A DNA stretch of 49,394 bases. Source: an uncultured Verrucomicrobia subdivision 3 bacterium (lineage in GTDB: Bacteria > Verrucomicrobiota > Verrucomicrobiia > Limisphaerales > UBA8199). Made by a program: the position numbers and the translations under genes. Below are positions 25,831-33,382 of this stretch, piece by piece. Within the stretch, counting starts at the first letter, position 1. Every line of letters begins with the position of its first letter. The DNA lies in the NCBI GenBank assembly GCA_903913865.1, contig CAIWMU010000105.1, forward strand, positions 1 to 49,394, in the 5' to 3' direction. Under the pieces are notes generated by a model. That model worked only from the letters and a program-made list of their open reading frames with translations, had not been told where the DNA came from and searched no databases.

Positions 25831-27010
25831 TTTTCTAAACACGACCGTGCGGGACATCCCCCGCTCCGGGATTCGCGACTTCTTTGACATCGTCACCACG
25901 ATGAAGGACGTGATCAGCCTGGGCATCGGGGAACCCGATTTTGACACCCCCTGGCATGTCCGGGAGTCGGCCGTATTCGCCCTGGAAAGGGGAGTCACCC
26001 ATTATACGAGCAACCTGGGATACCTCGATCTCCGCGTCGCATTGGCAAAGTATGCGGCCAAGGCCTTCGGTGCCGAATACAAGCCCGACACAGAGGTGCT
26101 GGTAACAGTCGGTGTCTCCGAGGCACTTGATCTGGCTCTGCGTGCCCTGCTCAACCCCGGGGATGAGGTCCTCTACCACGAACCCTGCTACGTCTCCTAT
26201 CGCGCGACGATCCTTTTTGCACATGGAGTGCCTGTCGAGGTGCCCACGAGCGCGGAAAACGGATTCCGCCTCACCCGCGCCATGCTGGAGGCCCGCACCA
26301 CCCCCCGCACCAAGGTGCTGATGCTCAATTTCCCGAACAATCCCACGGGAGCCGTCATGAGCAGGGAGGATCTGGAGGACATCGCAGCCTTCATCAGGGA
26401 GCGAAATCTCATTGTCATCACAGATGACATCTACGGGGAGTTGACCTATGACCAACCCCACACAAGCCTTGTGAGTCTGCCCGGGATGCGGGATCGCGCC
26501 ATTCTCCTGCACGGATTCTCCAAGGCCTGGGCCATGACCGGTTTCCGGCTGGGCTACGCCTGCGGCCCGGCGGTGCTGATCGACGCGATGATGAAGATTC
26601 ATCAGTACACCATGCTCTGCGCCTCCTCGCTGAGCCAGAAGGCAGCACTCGAAGCCCTCACCCGCCCCGAAGTGGATGTGACCCAGATGGTCGATGAATA
26701 CCGGCGTCGCCGGAATTTCATCGCTTCCGCACTTGGCGACATGGGTCTGCAGTGCCACCGGCCGCTGGGGGCCTTTTATGCATTCCCAAGCATCGCTGGT
26801 CTCGGAGTCACCTCGCACGAATTTGCAATCAGGCTGCTCCATGAGGAGCGTGTGGCTGTGGTGCCCGGTACCGCCTTTGGCGCCTGCGGCGAGGGATTTG
26901 TCCGGTGTGCCTATGCCACGAGCATGGACAACATCAAAGAGGCGATGCTCCGCATGGACCGGTTTGTGTCGAAGCTCAGGAAAGCACAGGGCGCCGGCGC
27001 CCCGATCTGA
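25805..27010 (+). CDS. PLP-dependent class I aminotransferase
   Basis: A 401-residue fold-type I aminotransferase. The PLP lysine is Lys240 in HGFSKAWAMTGFRLGYACG. LNFPNNPTGAVM (174-185) and ITDDIYGELTYD hold the ring-stacking and Asp contacts, and the C-terminal arginine contact is in EGFVRCAYATS. Substrate could be aspartate, alanine, an aromatic amino acid or LL-diaminopimelate; this cannot be decided here. It overlaps the upstream lrp-type gene by 26 bp (start at 25805 within SDERLSVSP of the regulator). A histidine kinase gene follows after 29 bp. Confidence 0.93.
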   Translation: MNASPSLRDFLNTTVRDIPRSGIRDFFDIVTTMKDVISLGIGEPDFDTPWHVRESAVFALERGVTHYTSNLGYLDLRVALAKYAAKAFGAEYKPDTEVLVTVGVSEALDLALRALLNPGDEVLYHEPCYVSYRATILFAHGVPVEVPTSAENGFRLTRAMLEARTTPRTKVLMLNFPNNPTGAVMSREDLEDIAAFIRERNLIVITDDIYGELTYDQPHTSLVSLPGMRDRAILLHGFSKAWAMTGFRLGYACGPAVLIDAMMKIHQYTMLCASSLSQKAALEALTRPEVDVTQMVDEYRRRRNFIASALGDMGLQCHRPLGAFYAFPSIAGLGVTSHEFAIRLLHEERVAVVPGTAFGACGEGFVRCAYATSMDNIKEAMLRMDRFVSKLRKAQGAGAPI

Positions 27011-27039
27011 AGCCCGCGGAAAACCAGGCACTCCATATC

Positions 27040-28227
27040 ATGGCCAGAGCACCCTCAGAGCCACTGTCAGCACTGGATGGGAGTCCCCGCCATTTCTTCC
27101 TCCGGATCGAGGATCTTGAGCGGAAAGTGGCCGCTTTGGAGTCCGAGAACCGGATGCTCCGCGCCGAGGGGGAACTGCTCTCGAGCGATGCCCGCTTTCG
27201 GCAGGTGATTGATGCCTCTCCGGTGCCCCTCTCCGTCGATGACATGAGGGGCACCATCGAGTATGTGAATCGCAAGTTCGAACAGAAATTCGGCTATTCC
27301 CACGCCGAGGTTCCCACCTCGGCTGCGTGGTTCTCCCGGGCCTATCCCAACGCCGCCTACCGTGCACAGGTCGCTGAGGAGTGGAAATCGTTCGTGGAAG
27401 CGGGACTCAAGCACGGGACGGATATCGGACCGCACGAGGTCGAAATTACCTGCAAGGATGGCTCGCTGAGGCGGGTTGAATTTTTGGGAACCCTCCTCGG
27501 CAGCCGTCTCCTGATTGCAGCCCGGGATATCACGGTGCGCAAGCGGCTGGAGAAGGAAATTCTCGAGATCTCCGAGCAGGAGCAGGAACGGATCGGGCAG
27601 GACCTGCACGATGGATTGTGCCAGTTGTTAAGCGGGATCAAGTTCAAGACCACGCTACTGGAGCAGAAGCTGCAATCGAAGGCCCCGGCAGAGGCCCACG
27701 AGGCCGCCGCGCTGGAAAGGCTCCTCAACCAGGCCATTGAACAGGCCCGGGATATTGCGCGGGGCCTGCATCCGGTGGATCTCGAGGCCCGGGGGCTCAT
27801 GTCCGCACTGGAGGAACTGGCCGCCAGCGTCTCCAATGTTTACGGCGTTTCCTGTGTCTGCCACTTTCCAAAACCGGTCCTGATCCACGACCATCAGGTG
27901 GCAAAGCACCTCTTCCGCATCGCCCAGGAAGCCATCAACAACGCCATCCGCCATGGCCAGGCGGGCTCCATCACGGTGCGGCTCACAGCCAGAAGCGGCC
28001 GTCACGTCCTCACCATTCAGGACGACGGCATCGGCATGAGCTCACGGCCCAAGCGGAAGAAGGGCGGCATGGGGATCCAGCTCATGAACTACAGAGCAAG
28101 AACGATTGGAGCCGCCTTGTCCTTCCATACCGACACGAATGGGGGCACCACCGTCACCTGTGACCTCCGTCTGACCTGCCCTCCCAACACCTCTGAAACC
28201 CATGTCCGCCAAGGCACGCACCATTAA
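27040..28227 (+). CDS. Soluble PAS-domain sensor histidine kinase, NarL-system type
   Basis: A 395-residue kinase without membrane segments. A coiled coil (about 20-48) leads into a PAS domain (about 50-170; RFRQVIDASPVPLSVDDMRG, ITCKDGSLRRVEFLG). The HisKA_3 dimerisation domain has the phospho-acceptor His190 in ERIGQDLHDGLCQLLSGIKF. The ATPase domain shows EAINNAIRHG (297-306), DDGIGM (328-333) and GGMGIQLMNYRA. The start at ATG 27040 was chosen because the longer frame overlaps the aminotransferase. The 3' end overlaps the response regulator gene by 26 bp, making the two a cognate pair. Confidence 0.93.
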   Translation: MARAPSEPLSALDGSPRHFFLRIEDLERKVAALESENRMLRAEGELLSSDARFRQVIDASPVPLSVDDMRGTIEYVNRKFEQKFGYSHAEVPTSAAWFSRAYPNAAYRAQVAEEWKSFVEAGLKHGTDIGPHEVEITCKDGSLRRVEFLGTLLGSRLLIAARDITVRKRLEKEILEISEQEQERIGQDLHDGLCQLLSGIKFKTTLLEQKLQSKAPAEAHEAAALERLLNQAIEQARDIARGLHPVDLEARGLMSALEELAASVSNVYGVSCVCHFPKPVLIHDHQVAKHLFRIAQEAINNAIRHGQAGSITVRLTARSGRHVLTIQDDGIGMSSRPKRKKGGMGIQLMNYRARTIGAALSFHTDTNGGTTVTCDLRLTCPPNTSETHVRQGTHH

Positions 28228-28873
28228 GCACCGCATCCTGCTGGTGGAGGACCATCCCGTCACCCGGGAGGGCTTTGCCCAGCTGATCAATTACCAGACC
28301 GACCTCGAAGTCTGCGGGCAGACAGGTTCCGCCTCGAGGGCAATGACCAGTGCTGAGACCCTCCACCCCGATCTAGTCATTGTGGACATTTCACTGGCTG
28401 ATTCAAATGGACTTGAGCTGATAAAGAATCTGAAAACCCGGTTCCCAAAGCTTCCCACCCTCGTGCTCTCCACCCATGATGAGGCGCTCTACGCCGAAAG
28501 AGCCGTCCGTGCCGGGGCATCGGGCTATGTGATGAAGCAGGCTCCCACATCGGCAGTCATGGCCGCCATTCGCGAGGTCTTGAAAGGGAACCTTTACCTC
28601 AGCGAATCCATTCGAAGCCAGTTGGTCCGCCAGCAGGTCCATGGCACTCCCGCAGCCCCCTCCTCAGGCATCAGTGCCTTGAGCGACCGCCAACTTGAGG
28701 TGTTCCAACTTCTGGGTCAGGGCGAAACCACCCGGGAGATTGCCTCACGCCTCCACCTGAGCCTGAGCACCGTCGAAACCTACCGGGCCCACATCAAGCA
28801 GAAGCTCGGTCTTGCGAACGCCACAGAGCTTGTGCACAGGGCCGTTGAATGGGCCAACTCCCAGCGCAAGTAG
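28202..28873 (+). CDS. NarL/LuxR-type response regulator
   Basis: A 223-residue DNA-binding response regulator. The receiver domain (about 10-125) has the acidic pocket Glu16-Asp17, phospho-acceptor Asp62 in LVIVDISLADSNG, and the conserved Thr/Ser and Lys in VLSTHDEA and YVMKQAP. A linker leads to the GerE/LuxR helix-turn-helix (about 160-218; LSDRQLEVFQLLGQGETTRE then SLSTVETYRAHIKQKL). Its start lies within the kinase gene (26-bp overlap), which implies translational coupling. Targets are unknown; the aminotransferase operon itself is a possibility. Confidence 0.95.
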   Translation: MSAKARTIKHRILLVEDHPVTREGFAQLINYQTDLEVCGQTGSASRAMTSAETLHPDLVIVDISLADSNGLELIKNLKTRFPKLPTLVLSTHDEALYAERAVRAGASGYVMKQAPTSAVMAAIREVLKGNLYLSESIRSQLVRQQVHGTPAAPSSGISALSDRQLEVFQLLGQGETTREIASRLHLSLSTVETYRAHIKQKLGLANATELVHRAVEWANSQRK

Positions 28874-29052
28874 CGGGGGGCCTGGACATTCAGCCACACA
28901 CAGCCCGCCGCTCCGGTCCGCATCCCCTCCTCGCAGGCATCATGGTTTCCACTATGCCGCAATCATGGGTGACATGATTTGAAAACAAAAGCTGCTTGAC
29001 TACATTCCCTGCGCTCCGGCGAACCCATTGTGGAACAAGCCGGAGAAACCAA

Positions 29053-29286
29053 ATGAATAAGAGAATAACAGACGAGTTCACGCACCTGGAGATTTCGCGA
29101 CAGCGGAAATACCAGCTCCGCATGCAGCGGGACAAACGCTGCACCGAATGCGGCGCCCCTGCCGCCCAGGGGTCGCGCTGCATTGAACACCTGGTCAAAG
29201 CCCGGGAGCGTCAACGCACGAAGCGCGGCCTCAAACGCCGGTACCTGAACACCCTCAGCTACAAACTTCAGGCTGTTGCGGCCTGA
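29053..29286 (+). CDS. Small basic zinc-finger-like protein, copy 1
   Basis: A 77-residue, strongly basic protein with a single Cys/His cluster, Cys30-x2-Cys33-x9-Cys43-x2-His46 (CTECGAPAAQGSRCIEH), that could bind one zinc ion. It is flanked by Arg/Lys-rich helices (SRQRKYQLRMQRDKR; KARERQRTKRGLKRR). This is compatible with RNA or ribosome binding, but I do not recognise the family. The start at 29053 has GGAG nine bases upstream. A second copy at 39586-39822 is identical at 49 of 77 aligned positions. It has its own terminator, so it is a single-gene unit. Confidence 0.8.
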   Translation: MNKRITDEFTHLEISRQRKYQLRMQRDKRCTECGAPAAQGSRCIEHLVKARERQRTKRGLKRRYLNTLSYKLQAVAA

Positions 29287-29345
29287 ACTGCCCACCTTCC
29301 CAAGCCCCGGTTTCATTGCCGGGATGATTGAGCCGTTTGATGGAA

Positions 29346-29376
29346 AAAGGCGGTCTGGAAATTCCAGACCGCCTTT
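29346..29376 (+). terminator. Strong hairpin after the small zinc-finger gene
   Basis: A perfect 15-bp stem (AAAGGCGGTCTGGAA with TTCCAGACCGCCTTT) has a one-base loop. It lies 60 bp after the stop of the 77-residue protein. Because both arms end in A or T runs, it can terminate in both directions. Confidence 0.85.
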
Positions 29377-29617
29377 ACTACAACAACTCAAACCTAAACA
29401 GAAAAGCATCCGACTTTTCTATCCTACACCAGATAGGCCCCATCAGCAACCCGGGTGTATCCCTGAAAAACATCCCGGGGATTCCCCGGTCACCACCCCG
29501 CAGATTTTTTATTCCGCTCATTTGGCTTGCAGCCAACCTGTTGACCAGCAATCATTCATGCCAATGACCCACCGCTTTGCCCACCCGACTACTGAGTCTC
29601 ATCGCTGACCTTGTCCT

Positions 29618-29893
29618 ATGAAATCCATCACGCTCCGCGCCCCGGCTTTCCTGATGCTGATCATTTCCCTGGCAACGCTGCCCGGTGCCATGAGGGATAC
29701 CAAATGGTGGCCGCCCCTGTTTTTTGGATTCCTTCCGGCCGCCTTCTTTCTGGTCGCAGCGATGATGTCTAAAATGAACCGCGAGAACGCCCGCCTCCGG
29801 CGCCGGGTATCCCGGCTTGAGCAGCGCCTTGATCGCAGCCGAACCTCCATTCCCGGCCCCCTCCCCAACGAGTCGGACGCGGATGATGAATAG
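29618..29893 (+). CDS. Small membrane protein with cytosolic coiled coil
   Basis: A 91-residue protein with two hydrophobic segments (about 9-25, APAFLMLIISLATLPGA; and 31-50, WPPLFFGFLPAAFFLVAAMM) joined by a short charged loop. A basic heptad-like helix (about 53-73, NRENARLRRRVSRLEQRL) and an acidic tail follow. It resembles small phage-shock or cell-division accessory proteins only in layout; no family was recognised. There is no good Shine-Dalgarno before the ATG. Composition and hydrophobic pattern favour a real gene over a chance frame. Confidence 0.6.
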   Translation: MKSITLRAPAFLMLIISLATLPGAMRDTKWWPPLFFGFLPAAFFLVAAMMSKMNRENARLRRRVSRLEQRLDRSRTSIPGPLPNESDADDE

Positions 29894-29964
29894 GCGAACT
29901 TCCCTTTCCGATCCCCCGGAACCCTGTTTCATCCGTCCTCGCTGACATCCCGCCAGAAATCCCC

Positions 29965-30054
29965 CGTTTGAGTTTCATCATGCCTGAATTCCGCTTTGAC
30001 AGAAGGCGGGGCGATTGGCATCGTTTGAGTTCCGCTTTTACGCGGTATTGGCAT
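29965..30054 (+). repeat. Imperfect tandem duplication upstream of the phosphofructokinase gene
   Basis: Three words occur twice in the same order: CGTTTGAGTT (29965-29974 and 30022-30031), TTCCGCTTT (29989-29997 and 30030-30038) and TTGGCAT (30015-30021 and 30048-30054). A perfect TTGACA lies at 29996-30001 without a good -10 at the right distance. This could be a duplicated regulator site in the promoter region of the gene at 30103. Confidence 0.6.
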
Positions 30055-30102
30055 TTGAACGGCTGACCGGGTCTCGGCTGACGTCAAGCAACAGAAAGAA
30101 TT

Positions 30103-31380
30103 ATGGCTGAATTAGTCGGAAATCTATTAGTAGCGCAATCAGGCGGCCCCACGGCCGTCATCAACTCCAGTCTCGCAGGTGTCATCCAGGAAGCAGGACG
30201 CCACGATTGCATAGAGGAGATTTACGGGGGAGCCAACGGCATCCTCGGCATCCTGAACGAGGAGTTGATCGACATCAATGATGAGAAGGCCAAAACCATT
30301 GAAGGCCTCAAGAGCACCCCGGCAGCAGCCTTGGGAACATGCCGCTACAAGATCGATTTCAAGAAAAAGCCCGAAAAAGCGGCCAAGGACATGGATCGCC
30401 TGTTCGAGGTCTTCCAGGCGCACAACATTCGTTACTTTTTTTACGCGGGCGGCAACGACTCGCAGGACACCTCCCACAAGATTCATGAGGAGGCGGTCAA
30501 ACGCGGATACGAGATGCGCGTCATGGGCGTCCCGAAGACCATCGACAACGATCTCCCCTTCACCGACAGCTGCCCGGGCTACGGATCCGTCATCAAATAC
30601 GCTGCCACCACAGTGATGGAAGTGGGCATCGACGTCGCCAGCATGGCCACGGATGATGGCTCCTGCTGCATCATCGAGGTCATGGGCCGCTCGGCTGGCT
30701 GGATCGCCGCAGGCACAGTGCTCGCGAAGCGCGGCAACGCGGCAAACCCGCCCCACATCATTCTCCTGCCTGAGATCAAATACAACGTCGACGCGATCCT
30801 CGCCAAGGTCAAAGAGACGGTGACCACCTACGGCTACTGCATCATGGTTGTCGGCGAGGGAATCCGCGATGAGCAGGGTCATGAAATCGGCGCGGACAAG
30901 ACCCGCCTCGATTCCTTCGGCCACCCCGTTCTCGCCGGTGCTGCGGAGAAGATCAAGGAACTGGTCCAGGATCGCCTCAAGACGAAGACCCGCACCGTGC
31001 TGCTTGGGTATGCCCAGCGGGCGGCGGAACACTTTGCAAGCCTCACAGACTCAACGAACGCCTACGCCTGCGGTGAGGCCGCCGTGCGGGCCGCCGTGAA
31101 TGGCCAGAGTGGTTACATGGTGAAAATCGTCCGTAACACAGAAGGTGGCACCATCAAATGGGGCACCGACCTTCAGGAACTGGGCACCGTGGCAAACGTC
31201 GAGCACTTTGTCCCGAGGGAATGGGCCACGGAAGACGGGTTCCTGCCCAACGAGAAATTTGTCGAATACGCCCGTCCGCTCATCGAAGGCGAGGTCAAAA
31301 TCCCCTTTGAAGGCGGTCTCCCGAAGTATGTGACCCTCGAAAAGAGCAAGGTCGAAAAGAAACTGGCTCCGAGAAGCTGA
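30103..31380 (+). CDS. 6-phosphofructokinase, probably pyrophosphate-dependent
   Basis: Interconverts fructose 6-phosphate and fructose 1,6-bisphosphate in glycolysis. It has 425 residues. The phosphoryl-donor site is GGNDS (116-120) and the catalytic loop is PKTIDND (144-150). In this superfamily Asp in GG(D/N)DS and Lys in PKTIDND mark PPi users, while ATP enzymes have GGDGS and PGTIDND; both positions here are of the PPi type. MGRSAGWIAAGT binds fructose 6-phosphate. It is probably reversible and cytosolic. The carB2 gene follows after 10 bp. A membrane pyrophosphatase nearby fits a PPi-based economy. Confidence 0.93.
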   Translation: MAELVGNLLVAQSGGPTAVINSSLAGVIQEAGRHDCIEEIYGGANGILGILNEELIDINDEKAKTIEGLKSTPAAALGTCRYKIDFKKKPEKAAKDMDRLFEVFQAHNIRYFFYAGGNDSQDTSHKIHEEAVKRGYEMRVMGVPKTIDNDLPFTDSCPGYGSVIKYAATTVMEVGIDVASMATDDGSCCIIEVMGRSAGWIAAGTVLAKRGNAANPPHIILLPEIKYNVDAILAKVKETVTTYGYCIMVVGEGIRDEQGHEIGADKTRLDSFGHPVLAGAAEKIKELVQDRLKTKTRTVLLGYAQRAAEHFASLTDSTNAYACGEAAVRAAVNGQSGYMVKIVRNTEGGTIKWGTDLQELGTVANVEHFVPREWATEDGFLPNEKFVEYARPLIEGEVKIPFEGGLPKYVTLEKSKVEKKLAPRS

Positions 31381-31390
31381 GTTTTTGACG

Positions 31391-33181
31391 ATGAACGCCG
31401 AGCTATTGGCCAAAGCCAAGTCGTTGGGGTTTTCCGATCGCCAGATCGCAAACCTCACTGGTCGGACTGAGGATCAGGTGCGGGCTGAGCGAAAATCGCT
31501 CGGCCTTGTGCCGAGCTACCGGCTGGTCGACACCTGCGCGGCGGAGTTTGAGGCATACACTCCCTACTACTATTCCACCTACGACCGTGGAGACGATGAG
31601 GTGCGCCCCAGTGACCGCAAAAAGGTCATGATTCTGGGGGGGGGACCCAACCGCATCGGTCAGGGCATCGAGTTCGATTATTGTTGTGTTCATGCCGCCT
31701 TCGCCCTCAAGGAGGACGGTTTTGAGACCCTGATGGTCAACTCCAATCCGGAGACGGTGTCCACCGATTACGACACCAGCGACAAACTCTACTTTGAACC
31801 GCTCACCCTGGAGGACGTCCTCCACATCTATGAGCGGGAAAAGTGCTGGGGAGCCATCGCCCAGTTTGGCGGCCAGACACCTCTGAACCTCGCCCTGTCC
31901 CTTCAGAAGAACGGTGTCAATATCATCGGCACATCCCCCCAGAGTATTGAGGTCGCCGAAGACAGGAAGCTCTTCGCGGCGATGCTGCGGAAGCTCGACA
32001 TTCCCCAGCCTCCGAATGGCATCGCCACCAACGAAGCCGAGGCACTGGCTGCCGCCCACGAACTGGGTTATCCGGTGCTCGTTCGCCCCAGCTTCGTTCT
32101 CGGGGGGCGGGCGATGCAGATTGTTTATTCCGACACCGAACTCCATCACTACATGCGGTTCGCCGTAGAGGCATCCCCGGAGCGTCCGGTTCTCGTGGAC
32201 AAATTCCTTGAGGACGCCACAGAAGTCGACGTCGATTGCATTGCCGATGTCGGGCAGTTTGAGGATCAATCCGAGGGCACCATGGTCATAGGCGGCATGC
32301 TGGAGCATGTCGAGTTTGCCGGGGTTCATTCCGGCGACGCAGCCATGGTTTTGCCGCCACACACACTTTCACAGGAGGTTATCGGGACCATTCGCCAATA
32401 CACCCACGCCATGGCGCGGGAGCTCAAGGTCATCGGCCTTATGAACGTGCAGTATGCCGTCAAGGGAACCACCGTCTATGTGCTTGAGGTCAATCCCCGC
32501 GCATCCCGGACGGTTCCATTTGTCAGCAAGGCAATCGGCGTTCCCCTGGCCAAAATGGCAGCCAAGGTGATGGCAGGAAAGTCCCTCAAGGAACTCGGTT
32601 TTACGAGCGAAATCTGGACCAAATACTGGACGGTGAAGGAATCCGTCTTCCCCTTCAACCGCTTCCACGGTCAGGATATCCTGCTCTCTCCCGAGATGCG
32701 ATCCACGGGCGAAGTGATGGGGCTGGATGCCGATTTGGGGATCGCCTATGCCAAATCGCAGATGGCGGCAGGCGCGGCCCCTCCCCTGTCCGGAACCGTT
32801 TTTATCAGCGTCAGCGATGCTCACAAGGATGACCTCCCTGAAGTCGCCCGCCTCTACGCCGATCTGGGCTTTGAACTGATTGCCACGAACGGGACTGCAG
32901 CGATCCTTGAGAAAGCTGGCATGAAGGTGCGCCGCGTCTCCAAGCTCTCCGAGGGCAGGCCCAACGCGGTCGATCTCCTCAAGAACAAGGAGATACAGCT
33001 CGTCATCAATACCCCGGCAGGTCAGGCCCCCAGGGCTGATGAGGTCAAGATACGGACCACGGCCGTTTACACGGGCACTCCCATCATGACCACCATGAGT
33101 GGTGCCCGCGCCATGGCTCTGGGCATCTCTGCCCTGCGCAAAAGCGGCTACTCCGTCAAGACCCTGCAGGAGTATCACTAG
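31391..33181 (+). CDS. carB2: Carbamoyl-phosphate synthase large subunit, C-terminal half (separate gene)
   Basis: A 596-residue protein corresponding to E. coli CarB from about residue 485 to the end. It begins in the oligomerisation domain (NAELLAKAKSLGFSDRQIAN; VDTCAAEFEAYTPYYYSTY). The second ATP-grasp unit (MILGGGPNRIGQGIEFDYC, RPSFVLGGRAMQIVY, EVNPRASRTVPFVSKA) phosphorylates carbamate. The MGS-like allosteric domain ends it (GTVFISVSDAHKDDLPEVAR, LVINTPAG). ATG 31391 is preferred over the upstream TTG at 31385. The N-terminal half is the separate gene at 40075-41580. It supplies carbamoyl phosphate for pyrimidines and arginine together with that half and an unseen CarA. Confidence 0.95.
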   Translation: MNAELLAKAKSLGFSDRQIANLTGRTEDQVRAERKSLGLVPSYRLVDTCAAEFEAYTPYYYSTYDRGDDEVRPSDRKKVMILGGGPNRIGQGIEFDYCCVHAAFALKEDGFETLMVNSNPETVSTDYDTSDKLYFEPLTLEDVLHIYEREKCWGAIAQFGGQTPLNLALSLQKNGVNIIGTSPQSIEVAEDRKLFAAMLRKLDIPQPPNGIATNEAEALAAAHELGYPVLVRPSFVLGGRAMQIVYSDTELHHYMRFAVEASPERPVLVDKFLEDATEVDVDCIADVGQFEDQSEGTMVIGGMLEHVEFAGVHSGDAAMVLPPHTLSQEVIGTIRQYTHAMARELKVIGLMNVQYAVKGTTVYVLEVNPRASRTVPFVSKAIGVPLAKMAAKVMAGKSLKELGFTSEIWTKYWTVKESVFPFNRFHGQDILLSPEMRSTGEVMGLDADLGIAYAKSQMAAGAAPPLSGTVFISVSDAHKDDLPEVARLYADLGFELIATNGTAAILEKAGMKVRRVSKLSEGRPNAVDLLKNKEIQLVINTPAGQAPRADEVKIRTTAVYTGTPIMTTMSGARAMALGISALRKSGYSVKTLQEYH

Positions 33182-33248
33182 ACGATCCGCACGGATCCGA
33201 TCCCGGATAGGGCCTGAACCCTGTCTACCCCCTCTCATGCTCCCTGTT

Positions 33249-33270
33249 GGAGGCTGGTCTTCCAGCCTCC
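33249..33270 (+). repeat. Hairpin downstream of carB2
   Basis: GGAGGCTGG (33249-33257) and CCAGCCTCC (33262-33270) form a perfect 9-bp stem with a TCTT loop, 67 bp after the carB2 stop. There is no T-run, so it may be a REP-like element or 3' mRNA stabiliser. Confidence 0.55.
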
Positions 33271-33326
33271 TGCAGGATGGCCCCCTACCCGGATTCAAAT
33301 CAAAGTTCCGATGGGGCCAACCACAT

Positions 33327-33364
33327 AAAAAAACACCCGCCCCACCTTGCGATGGGACGGGTGC
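33327..33364 (-). terminator. Intrinsic terminator of the membrane pyrophosphatase gene
   Basis: On the minus strand CACCCGTCCCA pairs with TGGGGCGGGTG (11 bp, one wobble) and is followed by T7. It lies 18 bp downstream of the hppA stop and is a textbook intrinsic terminator. Confidence 0.9.
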
Positions 33365-33382
33365 ATGAAAAATCCGGATCTC

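Noticed and set aside
28996-29031. TTGACT as promoter of the first small zinc-finger gene
   Set aside because: No acceptable -10 hexamer lies 16-18 bp downstream.
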